Of a stretch of DNA of 35,472 nt, positions 7,200 through 15,626 are shown in pieces. The stretch comes from Oscillospiraceae bacterium. GTDB lineage: Bacteria > Bacillota > Clostridia > Oscillospirales > Oscillospiraceae. The notes under the pieces are model-generated. The model saw only the letters and a program-made list of their open reading frames with translations, did not search any database and was not told where the DNA came from. Position 1 is the stretch's first letter. Every line of letters starts with the position of its first letter. The translations under genes were made by a program, and so were the position numbers. The stretch lies in the NCBI GenBank assembly GCA_015067605.1, contig SVME01000011.1:1-35472 (forward strand), in the 5' to 3' direction.

Positions 7200-9539
7200 A
7201 TGAGTACAGTGAAGTATAAGATTAAGGCGATTGCCGATGACTTCGGGGTTGCGCCCAAGGAAGTCATGGAGATCGTTGGCAAGTTTTTTGAGAAGCCCAA
7301 GTCCTCCTCCCAGACGGTGGATGAGGAAGTGCTGAATGTGGTGTGCGACTACCTGACCCAGAAGCATCAGATCGATTCTCTGGAGCAGGTGTTCGCCGTG
7401 CAGCCTAAGCCCAAGGCGGAGCCTGTGAAGGAAGCCCCCAAGGCCGAGCCTGCCAAGCAGCCCCAGCCTCAGAATACCAATAATAACAATAATAAGCCTC
7501 AGCAGCCCACCGCCCAGCCCAAGGCTGACAAGCCCAAGGAGCCGGAGCGTAAGCGGGAGCGCCGTGTGGTGGATACCTCTGCGGTGCAGGTGAACTCCAA
7601 CCGCTTTGCGGACGTGGACAATCTGGTGTCCGAGCGTGTCCAGAACTATCAGGGCGGCAAGCAGCGCATTGGCGGTGGCAAGGGCAAGCAGTCTAATAAG
7701 CAGCAAAAGGGCAACTTCAAGGGTAACAAGTCCCGCAACGAGGAGCAGGAGAAGATGCGTCGCCTCCAGATGGAGGTGGCTCGCAAGGCTCCCGTCACCG
7801 TCAAGATCCCCGAAGAGATCACCGTGGGCGAGCTGGCTTCCCGCATGAAGAAGACCGCCGCCGAGGTCATCAAGTGCCTGATGAAGAACGGCGTTATGGC
7901 CGCCATGAACCAGACCATCGACTTCGACACCGCCGAGTTCGTGGCCACCGAGCTGGGCTGCAAGGTGGAGAAGGAAATCACCGTCACCATCGAGGAGCGG
8001 ATTATCGACGACCATGTGGACTCCGCCGAGGAGCTGCAGACCCGTGCGCCTGTTGTGGTGGTTATGGGTCACGTTGACCACGGCAAGACCTCCACGCTGG
8101 ATGCCATTCGCCAGACCTCTGTCACCTCCGGCGAGGCCGGCGGTATTACCCAGCACATTGGTGCGTATACTGTCGATGTAAACGGCAATATGGTCACCTT
8201 CCTGGACACCCCCGGCCACGCTGCCTTTACCTCCATGCGTGCCCGTGGCGCCAAGTCCACCGACATCGCCATTCTGGTGGTTGCTGCCGACGACGGCATC
8301 ATGCCCCAGACTGTCGAATCTATCAACCACGCCAAGGCGGCGGAGGTGCCCATCATCGTTGCCATCAACAAGATGGATAAGCCCACCGCTAACCCCGATA
8401 AGATCAAGGAGCAGCTGACCAAGTACGACCTGATTCCCGAGGAATGGGGCGGCGATACGGTCATCGTGCCCATTTCCGCCAAGACCGGCATGGGTCTGGA
8501 GGACCTGCTGGAGATGGTCATCCTCACCGCCGAGGTGCAGGAGCTGAAGGCCAATCCCAACCGCCGTGCCAAGGGTACGGTTATCGAGGCTCGACTGGAT
8601 AAGAATCGTGGCCCCGTGGCCACTCTGCTGGTGCAGAACGGCACCCTGAAGCAGGGCGATATCGTCATCGCCGGTACTGCCGTGGGCCGTGTCCGTGTCA
8701 TGACCAATGATAAGGGTCGCACCGTCAAGACCGCCGGCCCCTCCGTGCCTGTGGAGATCACCGGCCTTGCGGAGGTTCCCGCTCCCGGTGATGAGTTCAA
8801 CGCCGTCACCGATGAGCGTATGGCCCGTGAGCTGGTTGAGCAGCGGAAGCAGGCTCAGAAGGATGCGCTGGCCAACGCTATGCAGAAGGTCACGCTGGAT
8901 AACCTCTTTGCCCGTATGCAGGAGGGCGAGATGAAGGAACTGCCCCTGATTGTCAAGGCCGACGTGCAGGGTTCTGCCGAGGCGGTGAAGGCTTCTCTGG
9001 AGAAGATCTCCAACGAGGAGGTTCGTGTCCGTGTGATTCACGCCGGTGTCGGCGCCATCAACGAGTCCGATATCCTGCTGGCCTCCACCTCCGGTGCTAT
9101 CATCGTTGGCTTCAACGTCCGGCCCGACGCCGGCGCTCAGGCCAGTGCCCACCGTACCAACGTGGATATGCGGTTCTACCGTGTCATCTATGATGCCATC
9201 GACGAGATTGAGGCTGCCATGAAGGGTATGCTGGCTCCCGTCTATGAGGAGGTCGTGATTGGCCACGCCGAGGTGCGCATGACCTACAAGGTCAGTGCCA
9301 TCGGCACCATCGCTGGCTGTATGGTCAAGGACGGCAAGATTACCCGTGATGCGAAGGTTCGTGTTCTCCGGGATCATATCGTTATTCACGAGGGCGAGGT
9401 TGGCTCTCTGCAGCGGTTCAAGGACGCTGTGAAGGAAGTCACCGCCGGCTACGAGTGCGGTATGAGCATCCTGAAATTCAACGACATCAAGGAAGGCGAC
9501 ATCTTCGAGTGCTTCGCCATGCAGGAAGTCAAGAGATAA
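7200..9539 (+). CDS. infB: Translation initiation factor IF-2
   Basis: This encodes 779 residues. IF-2 is the GTPase that brings initiator fMet-tRNA to the 30S subunit and drives subunit joining. Residues 1-50 form an IF2-N domain. Residues 75-200 are a Pro/Lys/Gln/Asn-rich linker with an [12 protein letters not shown] stretch. A second IF2-N-like segment (about 200-260) precedes the G domain. The G motifs are GHVDHGKT (290-297), [15 protein letters not shown] (336-340), NKMD (390-393) and [11 protein letters not shown]. The C-terminal beta-barrels and the fMet-tRNA-binding domain follow. GGAGGT precedes the ATG. A terminator-like hairpin lies directly after the gene. Confidence 0.98.
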   Translation: MSTVKYKIKAIADDFGVAPKEVMEIVGKFFEKPKSSSQTVDEEVLNVVCDYLTQKHQIDSLEQVFAVQPKPKAEPVKEAPKAEPAKQPQPQNTNNNNNKPQQPTAQPKADKPKEPERKRERRVVDTSAVQVNSNRFADVDNLVSERVQNYQGGKQRIGGGKGKQSNKQQKGNFKGNKSRNEEQEKMRRLQMEVARKAPVTVKIPEEITVGELASRMKKTAAEVIKCLMKNGVMAAMNQTIDFDTAEFVATELGCKVEKEITVTIEERIIDDHVDSAEELQTRAPVVVVMGHVDHGKTSTLDAIRQTSVTSGEAGGITQHIGAYTVDVNGNMVTFLDTPGHAAFTSMRARGAKSTDIAILVVAADDGIMPQTVESINHAKAAEVPIIVAINKMDKPTANPDKIKEQLTKYDLIPEEWGGDTVIVPISAKTGMGLEDLLEMVILTAEVQELKANPNRRAKGTVIEARLDKNRGPVATLLVQNGTLKQGDIVIAGTAVGRVRVMTNDKGRTVKTAGPSVPVEITGLAEVPAPGDEFNAVTDERMARELVEQRKQAQKDALANAMQKVTLDNLFARMQEGEMKELPLIVKADVQGSAEAVKASLEKISNEEVRVRVIHAGVGAINESDILLASTSGAIIVGFNVRPDAGAQASAHRTNVDMRFYRVIYDAIDEIEAAMKGMLAPVYEEVVIGHAEVRMTYKVSAIGTIAGCMVKDGKITRDAKVRVLRDHIVIHEGEVGSLQRFKDAVKEVTAGYECGMSILKFNDIKEGDIFECFAMQEVKR

Positions 9540-9545
9540 AAATAC

Positions 9546-9583
9546 AAAGCCAGCCGCCGCGGTTGCGGTAGGCTGGCTTTTCC
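9546..9583 (+). terminator. Terminator-like hairpin between infB and rbfA
   Basis: A 10-bp stem (9546-9555 with 9571-9580) has an inner CCGC/GCGG pairing and ends in CTTTTCCC. It is a moderate terminator. It may reduce, rather than stop, read-through to rbfA, because no separate rbfA promoter is obvious in the 20 bases that follow. Confidence 0.7.
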
Positions 9584-9605
9584 CAACTATCATAGGAGGA
9601 TGATT

Positions 9606-9971
9606 ATGGCATCCAATCGTATCAATCGCATCAACGAGGAGATCCAGAAGGAGCTGTCCAGCCTGATTCGGAACCTGAAGGATCCTCGTATCCAGAATAC
9701 CATGATTTCCATCACCCGTGTGGAGACTACGCCGGATCTGCGTTATACCAAGGTCTATGTGAGTTTCCTGCAGGAGGAGCGGGCTGCCGATGCCCTGAAG
9801 GGCTTGCAGTCTGCCGCCGGCTACCTGCGCCGTGAGCTGGGACAGGCGCTGAAGCTGCGCTATACCCCTCAGATTATGTGGGCGCTGGACGATTCCATCA
9901 CCTACGGCGCAAAGATGCTGGCGCTGATCAACTCCCTGAACACCGGCAAAGACGAAGAAGAAAGCGTGTAA
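9606..9971 (+). CDS. rbfA: Ribosome-binding factor A
   Basis: This encodes 121 residues. RbfA is a small KH-like protein that assists late 30S maturation and 16S rRNA 5'-end processing. The family is recognised by RINRINEEIQKELSSLIRNL, DPRIQNTMISITRVETTPDL, AKVYVSFL-like TKVYVSFL and LRRELGQALKLRYTPQ. The ATG at 9606 is preferred to that at 9600 because AGGAGG (9594-9599) abuts the latter. The TAA stop is the first three bases of an F1 repeat, so the insertion boundary and the gene end coincide. Confidence 0.95.
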   Translation: MASNRINRINEEIQKELSSLIRNLKDPRIQNTMISITRVETTPDLRYTKVYVSFLQEERAADALKGLQSAAGYLRRELGQALKLRYTPQIMWALDDSITYGAKMLALINSLNTGKDEEESV

Positions 9972-10180
9972 ATTATCGTTTAGCGTGCTAGCGACCACCC
10001 ATTGTAGGGGAGGGTCTTGACCCTCCCTAAAACATATTGATAACTGAAATGTTGATTTTTCTCTATATTCTGAACAATCAACTAATACAATCACGGCTCA
10101 ATAATTGCACCGTTGTGGGAGGGTCAAGACCCTCCCCTACGATAACATTGATTGTTGATATGCCGCTAAAGGATAATTTA
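9969..10180. repeat. F1 repeat enclosing a GTAGGGGAGGGTC inverted repeat, between rbfA and truB
   Basis: The left end TAAATTATCGTTTAGCG (9969-9985) and right end CGCTAAAGGATAATTTA (10164-10180) are inverted with one mismatch. Inside, a 24-base sequence at 10004-10027, itself nearly self-complementary (GGGAGGGTCTTGACCCTCCC core), is perfectly inverted at 10117-10140. It is noncoding. It provides the rbfA stop codon and leaves truB with only a weak ribosome site. Confidence 0.9.
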
Positions 10181-10194
10181 CGACAGGTAATGAT

Positions 10195-11055
10195 ATGAAC
10201 GGAATTGTAATTGTGGACAAGCCCGAGGGGTGGACCAGTCAGGACGTGACCGCACGGCTGCGTCGGGTGTTCAATACCCGTCGAATCGGCCACGGCGGCA
10301 CGTTGGATCCTATGGCAACCGGTGTTCTGCCGGTGTTCGTGGGACGTGCCACCCGTGGTGTGGAGTTTTTCGAACACGCAGAAAAAATGTACGAGGCGAC
10401 GCTTCGTCTGGGTATCAGCACCGACACCGAGGACATCACCGGTGCGGTACTGGAGCAGAAGGAAGTGGCAATTTCCGAACAGGAATTTCTTAATATTCTG
10501 ACCCGTTTTCGTGGAAAAATCCAACAAATCCCTCCGATGTATTCTGCATTGAAGGTCAATGGACAAAAGCTCTGCGATCTGGCCCGAAAGGGCAAAGAGG
10601 TGGAGCGGCAGCCCAGAGAAATCGAGATTTTCCGGCTGGAGTGCCTGGAATTTTCCGGCGAAACAGCCCGTCTGCTGGTGCATTGCTCCAAGGGTACTTA
10701 TATTCGTACGCTGTGCAAGGATATCGGTGCGGCATTGGGCTGTGGCGGCTGTATGGCATCGCTGCGCCGTGTCAGCGCCGGAGAGTATCGCATCGAGGAG
10801 AGCGTTCCCTTGCAGACTTTGCTGGAAACCGAAGAACCGGAGCAGTACCTGCGGACAGTGGATACCATGTTCCGTCAATTTCCGGCGGTGACGCTGACGC
10901 CCAATCAGGAAAAACGTTGCCGCAACGGTAACGCTTTCACTCTCCCCATAGCTGACGGTACATATCGTGCGTATAGCCAGTCCGGCGAGTTTCTGATGCT
11001 GGCAAAGGTAGAAGCGGGTATTATGTCAACCGTTAAATCATTTTTTGAAGTATAG
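10195..11055 (+). CDS. truB: tRNA pseudouridine-55 synthase TruB
   Basis: This encodes 286 residues. The enzyme converts U55 of the tRNA T-loop to pseudouridine. Motifs are GIVIVDKPEGWTSQDV, RRIGHGGTLDPMATGVLPV with catalytic Asp38, the KMYEATLRLGISTDTEDITG block, PPMYSALKVNGQKLCDLAR and CSKGTYIRTLCKDIG. A PUA-like tail follows (about 240-286). The ribosome site before the ATG is weak (ACAGGT), and the F1 repeat ends only 14 bases upstream. The usual neighbour gene for a DHH phosphoesterase (nrnA) is missing between rbfA and truB. Confidence 0.97.
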   Translation: MNGIVIVDKPEGWTSQDVTARLRRVFNTRRIGHGGTLDPMATGVLPVFVGRATRGVEFFEHAEKMYEATLRLGISTDTEDITGAVLEQKEVAISEQEFLNILTRFRGKIQQIPPMYSALKVNGQKLCDLARKGKEVERQPREIEIFRLECLEFSGETARLLVHCSKGTYIRTLCKDIGAALGCGGCMASLRRVSAGEYRIEESVPLQTLLETEEPEQYLRTVDTMFRQFPAVTLTPNQEKRCRNGNAFTLPIADGTYRAYSQSGEFLMLAKVEAGIMSTVKSFFEV

Positions 11056-11063
11056 CAGCGACT

Positions 11064-11537
11064 CTTGGCTCTCCCTCTGGGAGAGCTGTCAGCGAAGCTG
11101 ACTGAGAGGGGATTCGGAATATGCCGATACCAAAGAATGAAAATCTGTTGGATAACGCATGAAACTTGCGGCGTGAAATGACACCACAAGAGAGAAAATT
11201 GTGGTACTTGTTCCTGCAGAAATATCCAGTGAAAATCTATAAACAGCGCATTATAGGCCCATATATTGTTGATTTTTACTGCGCATCCGCTAAATTAGTG
11301 ATTGAGATTGACGGCTCACAGCATTATGACGAGCAGGGGAGTGCCCGTGATTTGCAACGAACAAAGTATCTGAACAGTTTAGGGCTGGGGGTTGTCCGTT
11401 ATTCCAATGCGGATATCAACTGCCGGTTTCGAGAGGTATGCGAATCCATACATCAGTATTTACAACAACCGCGTTAGTATCCCCTCTCCGCCCCAGTGTG
11501 CGCACTGGGGCACCTCTCCCAAAGGGAGAGGCAAGGG
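11064..11537. mobile_element. Small element: two repeat halves flanking a DUF559 gene
   Basis: The left end CTTGGCTCTCCCTCTGGGAG (from 11064) and the complement of the right end (CTTGCCTCTCCCTTTGGGAG, ending at 11537) match at 20 of 22 positions. Each end is followed by a small hairpin and a GAGAGGG motif. The same two halves occur without a gene at 15880-16007. The DUF559 reading frame fills the space between them, so the whole looks like a repeat with cargo. It separates truB from ribF. No transposase is encoded, so movement would need help from elsewhere. Confidence 0.7.
11166..11477 (+). CDS. DUF559 / very-short-patch-repair-like endonuclease-fold protein, probably 5' damaged
   Basis: 103 residues from a TTG start. 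REMTPQERKLWYLFLQKYP, IGPYIVDFYCASAKLVIEID and GSQHYDEQG are the DUF559 hallmarks. The D36, E47 and D49 pattern fits a PD-(D/E)xK-like nuclease core related to Vsr. An upstream ATG (11121) gives an in-frame start MPIPKNENLLDNA, but codon 14 is TGA (11160-11162). The natural N-terminus may thus have been lost by a point mutation, leaving TTG 11166 or ATG 11178 as the only starts, without a clear ribosome site. The core domain is intact. It lies inside a repeat element. Biochemical function of this family is not established. Confidence 0.75.
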   Translation: MRREMTPQERKLWYLFLQKYPVKIYKQRIIGPYIVDFYCASAKLVIEIDGSQHYDEQGSARDLQRTKYLNSLGLGVVRYSNADINCRFREVCESIHQYLQQPR

Positions 11538-11560
11538 GCACGTTTTACTACGGTGACACT

Positions 11561-12472
11561 ATGATAATTGAGAAAACAATATACGCCCTTGGTTTTTTTG
11601 ACGGGGTACATTTGGGGCATCAGGCGTTGCTGGCGGAGTGTCGAGAGCTGGCGAATCAGCTGGGCTGCAAGGCTGGCGTGGTGACTTTTCTGGGGCATCC
11701 GGACCGATTGGTGTCCGGCGTAAAAACAGCCTTGATCAACACGCCCGCTGACCGAAGCCGCCTGCTGCGACGCTACAGTATGGATACCGTCATTGAGCTG
11801 CCCTTCGACAAAAAATTGATGAAAATGCCCTATACGACCTTTTTCCGGATGCTTTTGAAAGAATACGGCGCAGCCGGACTGGTCTGCGGCCATGATTTCC
11901 GCTTTGGAAATCTGGGGGAGGGCAATGCTGAAAAGCTTCAGGCCGCCTGCGCCGAAGCCGGAATCCCCTGCGTGGTAGTGCCGGAGCAGAAGGTGGATGG
12001 TATCACCGTTTCCTCCACCCATATCCGCCAGCTGCTGGAGCAGGGGGATGTGGAAACGGCGGCGCGGTTTCTGGGGCATCCGCATATTTTTACGGGCACG
12101 GTGGTGCCCGGACGGCATTTGGGTCGCACCCTCGGCATTCCCACCGCCAATCTGGTGCTGCCCAAGGGAGTGCTGATGCCGGAGTTTGGCGTGTACGCCT
12201 GCCGCACCTGCATCGACGGAAAAACCTATCCGGCGGTGACCAATGTGGGCGTTCGTCCCACGGTGGAGGGCTGGGGCGTGACGGTGGAGCCGTGGATCCT
12301 GGGCTTCGACGGCGACCTCTACGGTCAGAGCCTGACGCTGGAATTTTACAAATATCTCCGTCCGGAGCGCAAGTTTCCATCGCTGGCGGATTTGCAGGCA
12401 GAAATACAAAAAAATGCCGCTGAAACCGAAAAATACTTTGAAAATATCCTTTACAACGGGGAAAACTTGTGA
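11561..12472 (+). CDS. ribF: Bifunctional riboflavin kinase / FAD synthetase
   Basis: This encodes 303 residues. RibF phosphorylates riboflavin to FMN and adenylates it to FAD. The N-terminal adenylyltransferase domain has ALGFFDGVHLGHQALL with the HxGH motif at 17-20, CGHDFRFGNLGEGN, and VSSTHIRQLLEQGDV. The C-terminal riboflavin kinase domain (about 185-300) has GRTLGIPTANLVLPKG, FGVYACR and TNVGVRPTV. The ATG at 11561 follows the end of the DUF559 element, with a modest GGTGA site (11552-11556). Gene order truB-ribF is classical apart from that insertion. The rpsO promoter overlaps its 3' end. Confidence 0.96.
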   Translation: MIIEKTIYALGFFDGVHLGHQALLAECRELANQLGCKAGVVTFLGHPDRLVSGVKTALINTPADRSRLLRRYSMDTVIELPFDKKLMKMPYTTFFRMLLKEYGAAGLVCGHDFRFGNLGEGNAEKLQAACAEAGIPCVVVPEQKVDGITVSSTHIRQLLEQGDVETAARFLGHPHIFTGTVVPGRHLGRTLGIPTANLVLPKGVLMPEFGVYACRTCIDGKTYPAVTNVGVRPTVEGWGVTVEPWILGFDGDLYGQSLTLEFYKYLRPERKFPSLADLQAEIQKNAAETEKYFENILYNGENL

Positions 12473-12478
12473 TATGAT
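12450..12478 (+). promoter_or_regulatory. rpsO promoter overlapping the ribF stop codon
   Basis: TTTACA (12450-12455), a 17-base spacer and TATGAT (12473-12478) predict a start near 12485 and a leader of about 100 bases. Short complementary segments such as CTGG/CCAG occur in the leader. Ribosomal protein S15 leaders are often autoregulated, but I cannot show this here. Confidence 0.75.
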
Positions 12479-12582
12479 AGGCGAGCTGGCTATGACCAGA
12501 CACATTCCGCTTGCTCGGTTCAGGGACGACACCGACCCCATACTGGGCGGCTGGAGCATTTTATAGAAAGGTGGAAATTACC

Positions 12583-12849
12583 ATGATTCAGAAGGAAAAG
12601 AAGACTCAGGTTATTCTGGAGAACGCTACCCATGAGGGCGATACCGGTTCTCCCGAGGTTCAGGTTGCTATCCTGACCGCTCGCATCAACGAGCTGACCG
12701 ATCACCTGCGTACCCACAAGCACGACAACCACTCCCGTCGTGGTCTGCTGATGATGGTTGGTAAGCGCCGTAGCCTGCTGGACTATCTGGCTCGCAAGGA
12801 CATCAACCGTTACCGTGCTCTGATCGCCAAGCTGGGTATCCGTAAGTAA
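12583..12849 (+). CDS. rpsO: 30S ribosomal protein S15
   Basis: This encodes 88 residues, against a usual 88-89. S15 binds the central domain of 16S rRNA and helps bridge the subunits. The sequence contains [51 protein letters not shown] and the C-terminal [12 protein letters not shown]. The ATG at 12583 follows AGGTGG at 8 bases; an upstream in-frame start at 12511 would add 24 unrelated residues. It has its own promoter and a strong terminator. Confidence 0.98.
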   Translation: MIQKEKKTQVILENATHEGDTGSPEVQVAILTARINELTDHLRTHKHDNHSRRGLLMMVGKRRSLLDYLARKDINRYRALIAKLGIRK

Positions 12850-12855
12850 GAATTT

Positions 12856-12884
12856 GGAAAGGGCGACCTTGGTCGCCCTTTTTT
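12856..12884 (+). terminator. Intrinsic terminator of rpsO
   Basis: The perfect stem GGGCGACC/GGTCGCCC (12861-12868 with 12871-12878) is extended by A/T pairs and followed by six T's. Confidence 0.92.
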
Positions 12885-12892
12885 CCAAAATC

Positions 12893-12959
12893 CGGGAGAT
12901 ATTTAGCAGTTGAAAGTGATGCTGACGCTCAGCATTAGTTTCAAGTGCTAAACCTCCCG
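12893..12959 (+). promoter_or_regulatory. Long stem-loop leader upstream of pnp
   Basis: A 67-base imperfect hairpin pairs GGGAG (12894-12898) with CTCCC (12954-12958), TTTAGCA with TGCTAAA, GTTGAAA with TTTCAAG, and GATGCTGA (12918-12925) with TCAGCATT (12929-12936). It ends 15 bases before the pnp ribosome site. In E. coli a comparable pnp leader hairpin is cut by RNase III and is the target of PNPase autocontrol; that role here is inference. Confidence 0.7.
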
Positions 12960-12986
12960 AACAGAAATATTTTAGGAGGTAAAACT

Positions 12987-15110
12987 ATGATTACTCGCAA
13001 GCAGTATCCCAACCATCACGTTTACGAGATGGAAATCGGCGGCCGCCCCTTCACCGTTGAGACCGGTAAAGTGGCTGAGCTGGCCAACGCCGAGTGCATT
13101 TGCCGCTACGGCGACACCGTGGTGCTGGTCACCTGCACCTGCAACCCCATCCCCAAGGCCGGTATCGACTACTTCCCCCTGACCATCGAGTTTGAGGAGC
13201 GGATGTACTCCGTGGGTCGTATCCCCGGTTCCTTCAACCGCCGTGAGGGCAAGCCCTCCGAGCGTGGCATCCTGAACAGCCGTATCATCGACCGTCCTAT
13301 GCGTCCTCTGTTCGACGAGGAGCTGCGTAACGACACCGTCGTCACCTGCACCGTGCTGGCCACCGACCACGACAACCCTGTTGAAATCGTGGCATCTCTG
13401 GGCGCTTCCATCGCCATTGCTTCTTCCGATGTGCCCTGGAATGGCCCTGTGGCTACCACCAACGTTGCATATCTGGGCGGCAAGTATATCATCAATCCCT
13501 CTGCCGACGAGCGTGAGGCCTGCGAGTGCTTCGTGTGCATCAGCTCCACCTTCGAGAAGGTGGTCATGATCGAGACCGAGGCCAACGAGGCTCCCGAGAA
13601 CATCGTCTACGAGTGCATCCGTGTGGCTCACGAAACCAACATGGAAATCGTGAAGTTCATCAACGGCATCGTGGCTGAGATTGGCAAGCCCAAGTTCACC
13701 TTCGAGAAGGCCGCTGTCAACCACGACCTGCTGGACGACCTGATCGAGTACGGTCTGGGTCAGATTGAGTACGCTCTGGACACCGACGACAAGAACGTTC
13801 GTGAGGAGCGCCTGACCGCTGCCCGTCTGGACTTCGCTGACAAGTTCGCTGAGAAGTACGAGGACTTCGAGACTCATATCGAGGTTTGCCTGTACAAGAT
13901 GCAGAAGAAGGTGGTCAAGAAGTGGCTGCTGGCCGGCAAGCGTGTGGACGGCCGTGGCATGGACGACATCCGTCCTCTGGATGCCGAGGTGGGCATCCTG
14001 CCCAGAGTCCACGGTAGCGGTCTGTTCGCCCGTGGTCAGACGCAGGTTCTGTCCATCTGCACCCTGAACACCCTGTCTGCTGCTCAGAAGCTGGACACCA
14101 TCTACCCCGAGGAGACCAAGCGTTATATCCATCACTACAACTTCCCCTCCTTCTCCACCGGTGAGGCTCGTGCCGCCCGTTCCACCAGCCGTCGTGAAAT
14201 CGGTCACGGCGCTCTGGCTGAGAAGGCACTGCTGCCCGTGATTCCCAGTGTTGAGGAGTTCCCCTATGCCATCCGTGTGGTTTCCGAGGTTCTGTCCTCC
14301 AACGGCTCCACCTCTCAGGGCTCCATCTGCGGCTCTACTCTGGCTCTGATGGATGCCGGCGTGCCGATTAAGCGGCCTGTTGCCGGTATTTCCTGCGGCC
14401 TGATCTCCGATCAGGAGACCGGCGAGTGGAGAACCTTCACCGATATTCAGGGTGTTGAGGACTTCCACGGCGAGATGGACTTCAAGGTGGCCGGTACCTC
14501 CGAAGGTATCACCGCCATCCAGATGGACCTGAAGAACAAGGGTCTGACCATGGAAATCATCGCCGACGCTCTGGAGCGTTGCCGTGTGGCCCGTATGGAG
14601 ATTCTGAACGAGGTCATGCTGCCCTGCATCAGCGAGCCTCGTGCTGAGGTCAGCGAGTACGCTCCCAAGATGATCAGCCTGAAGGTTCCTGTGGACAAGA
14701 TTCGTGAGATCATCGGCTCCGGCGGCAAGACCATCCAGAAGATCTGCGCCGACACCGGCGCCAAGGTGGACATCGAGGACGATGGCTCCGTGTTCATCTC
14801 CGCTGTGGACAGCGCTTGCGCTTACGCCGCCAAGAAGATGATCGACGACATCTGCTTCGTTCCCGAGGTGGGCAAGCTGTACTACGGCAAGGTTGTGCGC
14901 ATCCTGCCCATCGGTGCTTTCGTTGAGATCGCTCCCGGCCACGACGGCATGGTGCACATCTCCAAGCTGGAGAATCGCCGTGTTGAGAAGGTCGAGGACG
15001 TTCTGAATCTGGGCGATATGACCTGGGTCAAGTTCATGGGCTACGACGAGAAGGGCCGTGCTAACTTCAGCCGCCGTGACGCACTGAAGGAGCTGGCTGA
15101 GAACCAGTAA
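12987..15110 (+). CDS. pnp: Polyribonucleotide nucleotidyltransferase (PNPase)
   Basis: This encodes 707 residues. PNPase is a phosphorolytic 3'-5' exoribonuclease of the mRNA decay machinery. Two RNase PH domains (about 15-150 and 320-545) flank an alpha-helical linker. Key blocks are EGKPSERGILNSRIIDRPMR, GRGMDDIRPLDAEVG and the active-site region DFHGEMDFKVAGTSEGITAI. A KH domain (about 565-625, with IREIIGSGGKTIQKI) and an S1 domain (about 630-700, with GKVVRILPIGAFVEIAPGHD) follow. AGGAGGT (12974-12980) fixes the ATG at 12987, not the in-frame start at 12945. A terminator follows. Confidence 0.98.
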   Translation: MITRKQYPNHHVYEMEIGGRPFTVETGKVAELANAECICRYGDTVVLVTCTCNPIPKAGIDYFPLTIEFEERMYSVGRIPGSFNRREGKPSERGILNSRIIDRPMRPLFDEELRNDTVVTCTVLATDHDNPVEIVASLGASIAIASSDVPWNGPVATTNVAYLGGKYIINPSADEREACECFVCISSTFEKVVMIETEANEAPENIVYECIRVAHETNMEIVKFINGIVAEIGKPKFTFEKAAVNHDLLDDLIEYGLGQIEYALDTDDKNVREERLTAARLDFADKFAEKYEDFETHIEVCLYKMQKKVVKKWLLAGKRVDGRGMDDIRPLDAEVGILPRVHGSGLFARGQTQVLSICTLNTLSAAQKLDTIYPEETKRYIHHYNFPSFSTGEARAARSTSRREIGHGALAEKALLPVIPSVEEFPYAIRVVSEVLSSNGSTSQGSICGSTLALMDAGVPIKRPVAGISCGLISDQETGEWRTFTDIQGVEDFHGEMDFKVAGTSEGITAIQMDLKNKGLTMEIIADALERCRVARMEILNEVMLPCISEPRAEVSEYAPKMISLKVPVDKIREIIGSGGKTIQKICADTGAKVDIEDDGSVFISAVDSACAYAAKKMIDDICFVPEVGKLYYGKVVRILPIGAFVEIAPGHDGMVHISKLENRRVEKVEDVLNLGDMTWVKFMGYDEKGRANFSRRDALKELAENQ

Positions 15111-15116
15111 AATATC

Positions 15117-15150
15117 AACTCCCTAGGGTGATTGCCCTGGGGAGTTTTTT
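15117..15150 (+). terminator. Intrinsic terminator of pnp
   Basis: A 12-bp stem, 15117-15128 with 15135-15146 (AACTCCC...GGGGAGTT with one wobble), is followed by a run of T's to 15150. Confidence 0.9.
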
Positions 15151-15184
15151 AGATATGAGATATATTCAGACTGTCGAAGGGCTA

Positions 15185-15257
15185 TAAATAATCGTTTAGC
15201 GTTCCAACTACGCTATCATTGCTGTTCGGTACGTTGGTACCATAAACGATGATTTTT
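15185..15257. repeat. Short F1 repeat, probable deletion form
   Basis: The left end TAAATAATCGTTTAGCG (15185-15201) and right end ATAAACGATGATTTTT (to 15257) are F1 ends. The interior, CTATCATTGC then TGTTCGGTACGTTGG, matches the two edges of the longer copy at 161-400 with the TGTCATTGCGAGG element missing. This is either an empty site or a deletion. Confidence 0.7.
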
Positions 15258-15273
15258 CGCTCTATCAGCACTG

Positions 15274-15519
15274 TCATTCTTCTCCTAAGGGTGTCAGGTC
15301 GTCGGTGGTGATTTCCTTGGGGGCGACGTCGAATATGTGACAGATTCGAAAGAAAGCATCCACTGGGATGACCACAGGGGGAATCTGCGATTCGATGTTC
15401 AGAAGGGTATTTACGTCCAGGCCAATCAGATTTGCCAGCGCTTTTGCCGGTACTTCGTATAAGGTTCGGAGGAATCGCAGATTTTTTGAAAAGACGTTTT
15501 GGCTCATATCGATGTACAT
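15274..15519 (-). CDS. Small XRE-type helix-turn-helix DNA-binding protein
   Basis: This encodes 81 residues. NLRFLRTLYEVPAKALANLI, then GLDVNTLLNIESQIPPVVIP, reads as the HTH_3/Cro-C1 fold, with a phage-repressor-like tail FFRICHIFDVAPKEITTDDL. AAGGAGGT on the minus strand lies 8 bases before the ATG. A weak promoter (TTGACT 15575-15580, TATAAA 15554-15559, 15-base spacer) precedes it. It is divergent from the ribbon-helix-helix gene at 15627, so the shared 107-base region could be controlled by either protein. Confidence 0.8.
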   Translation of the reverse strand: MYIDMSQNVFSKNLRFLRTLYEVPAKALANLIGLDVNTLLNIESQIPPVVIPVDAFFRICHIFDVAPKEITTDDLTPLGEE

Positions 15520-15626
15520 TGTGATTCACCTCCTTTATGTTAGATAAGGCTACTTTATAATACTTCATGCTATAAGTCAATAAAAAATAGCAGAAAGTGT
15601 TATACTTTTTCTAGAGGTGAAAGAGT

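Noticed and set aside
7158..10094. A 978-codon open frame antisense to infB and rbfA
   Set aside because: It is the shadow of strongly codon-biased genes. The residues are low-complexity His/Leu/Gly-rich and the plus strand is unambiguous IF-2 and RbfA.
12972..14957. A 661-codon open frame antisense to pnp
   Set aside because: Same reason: the composition is an artefact of PNPase codon bias, with no ribosome site.
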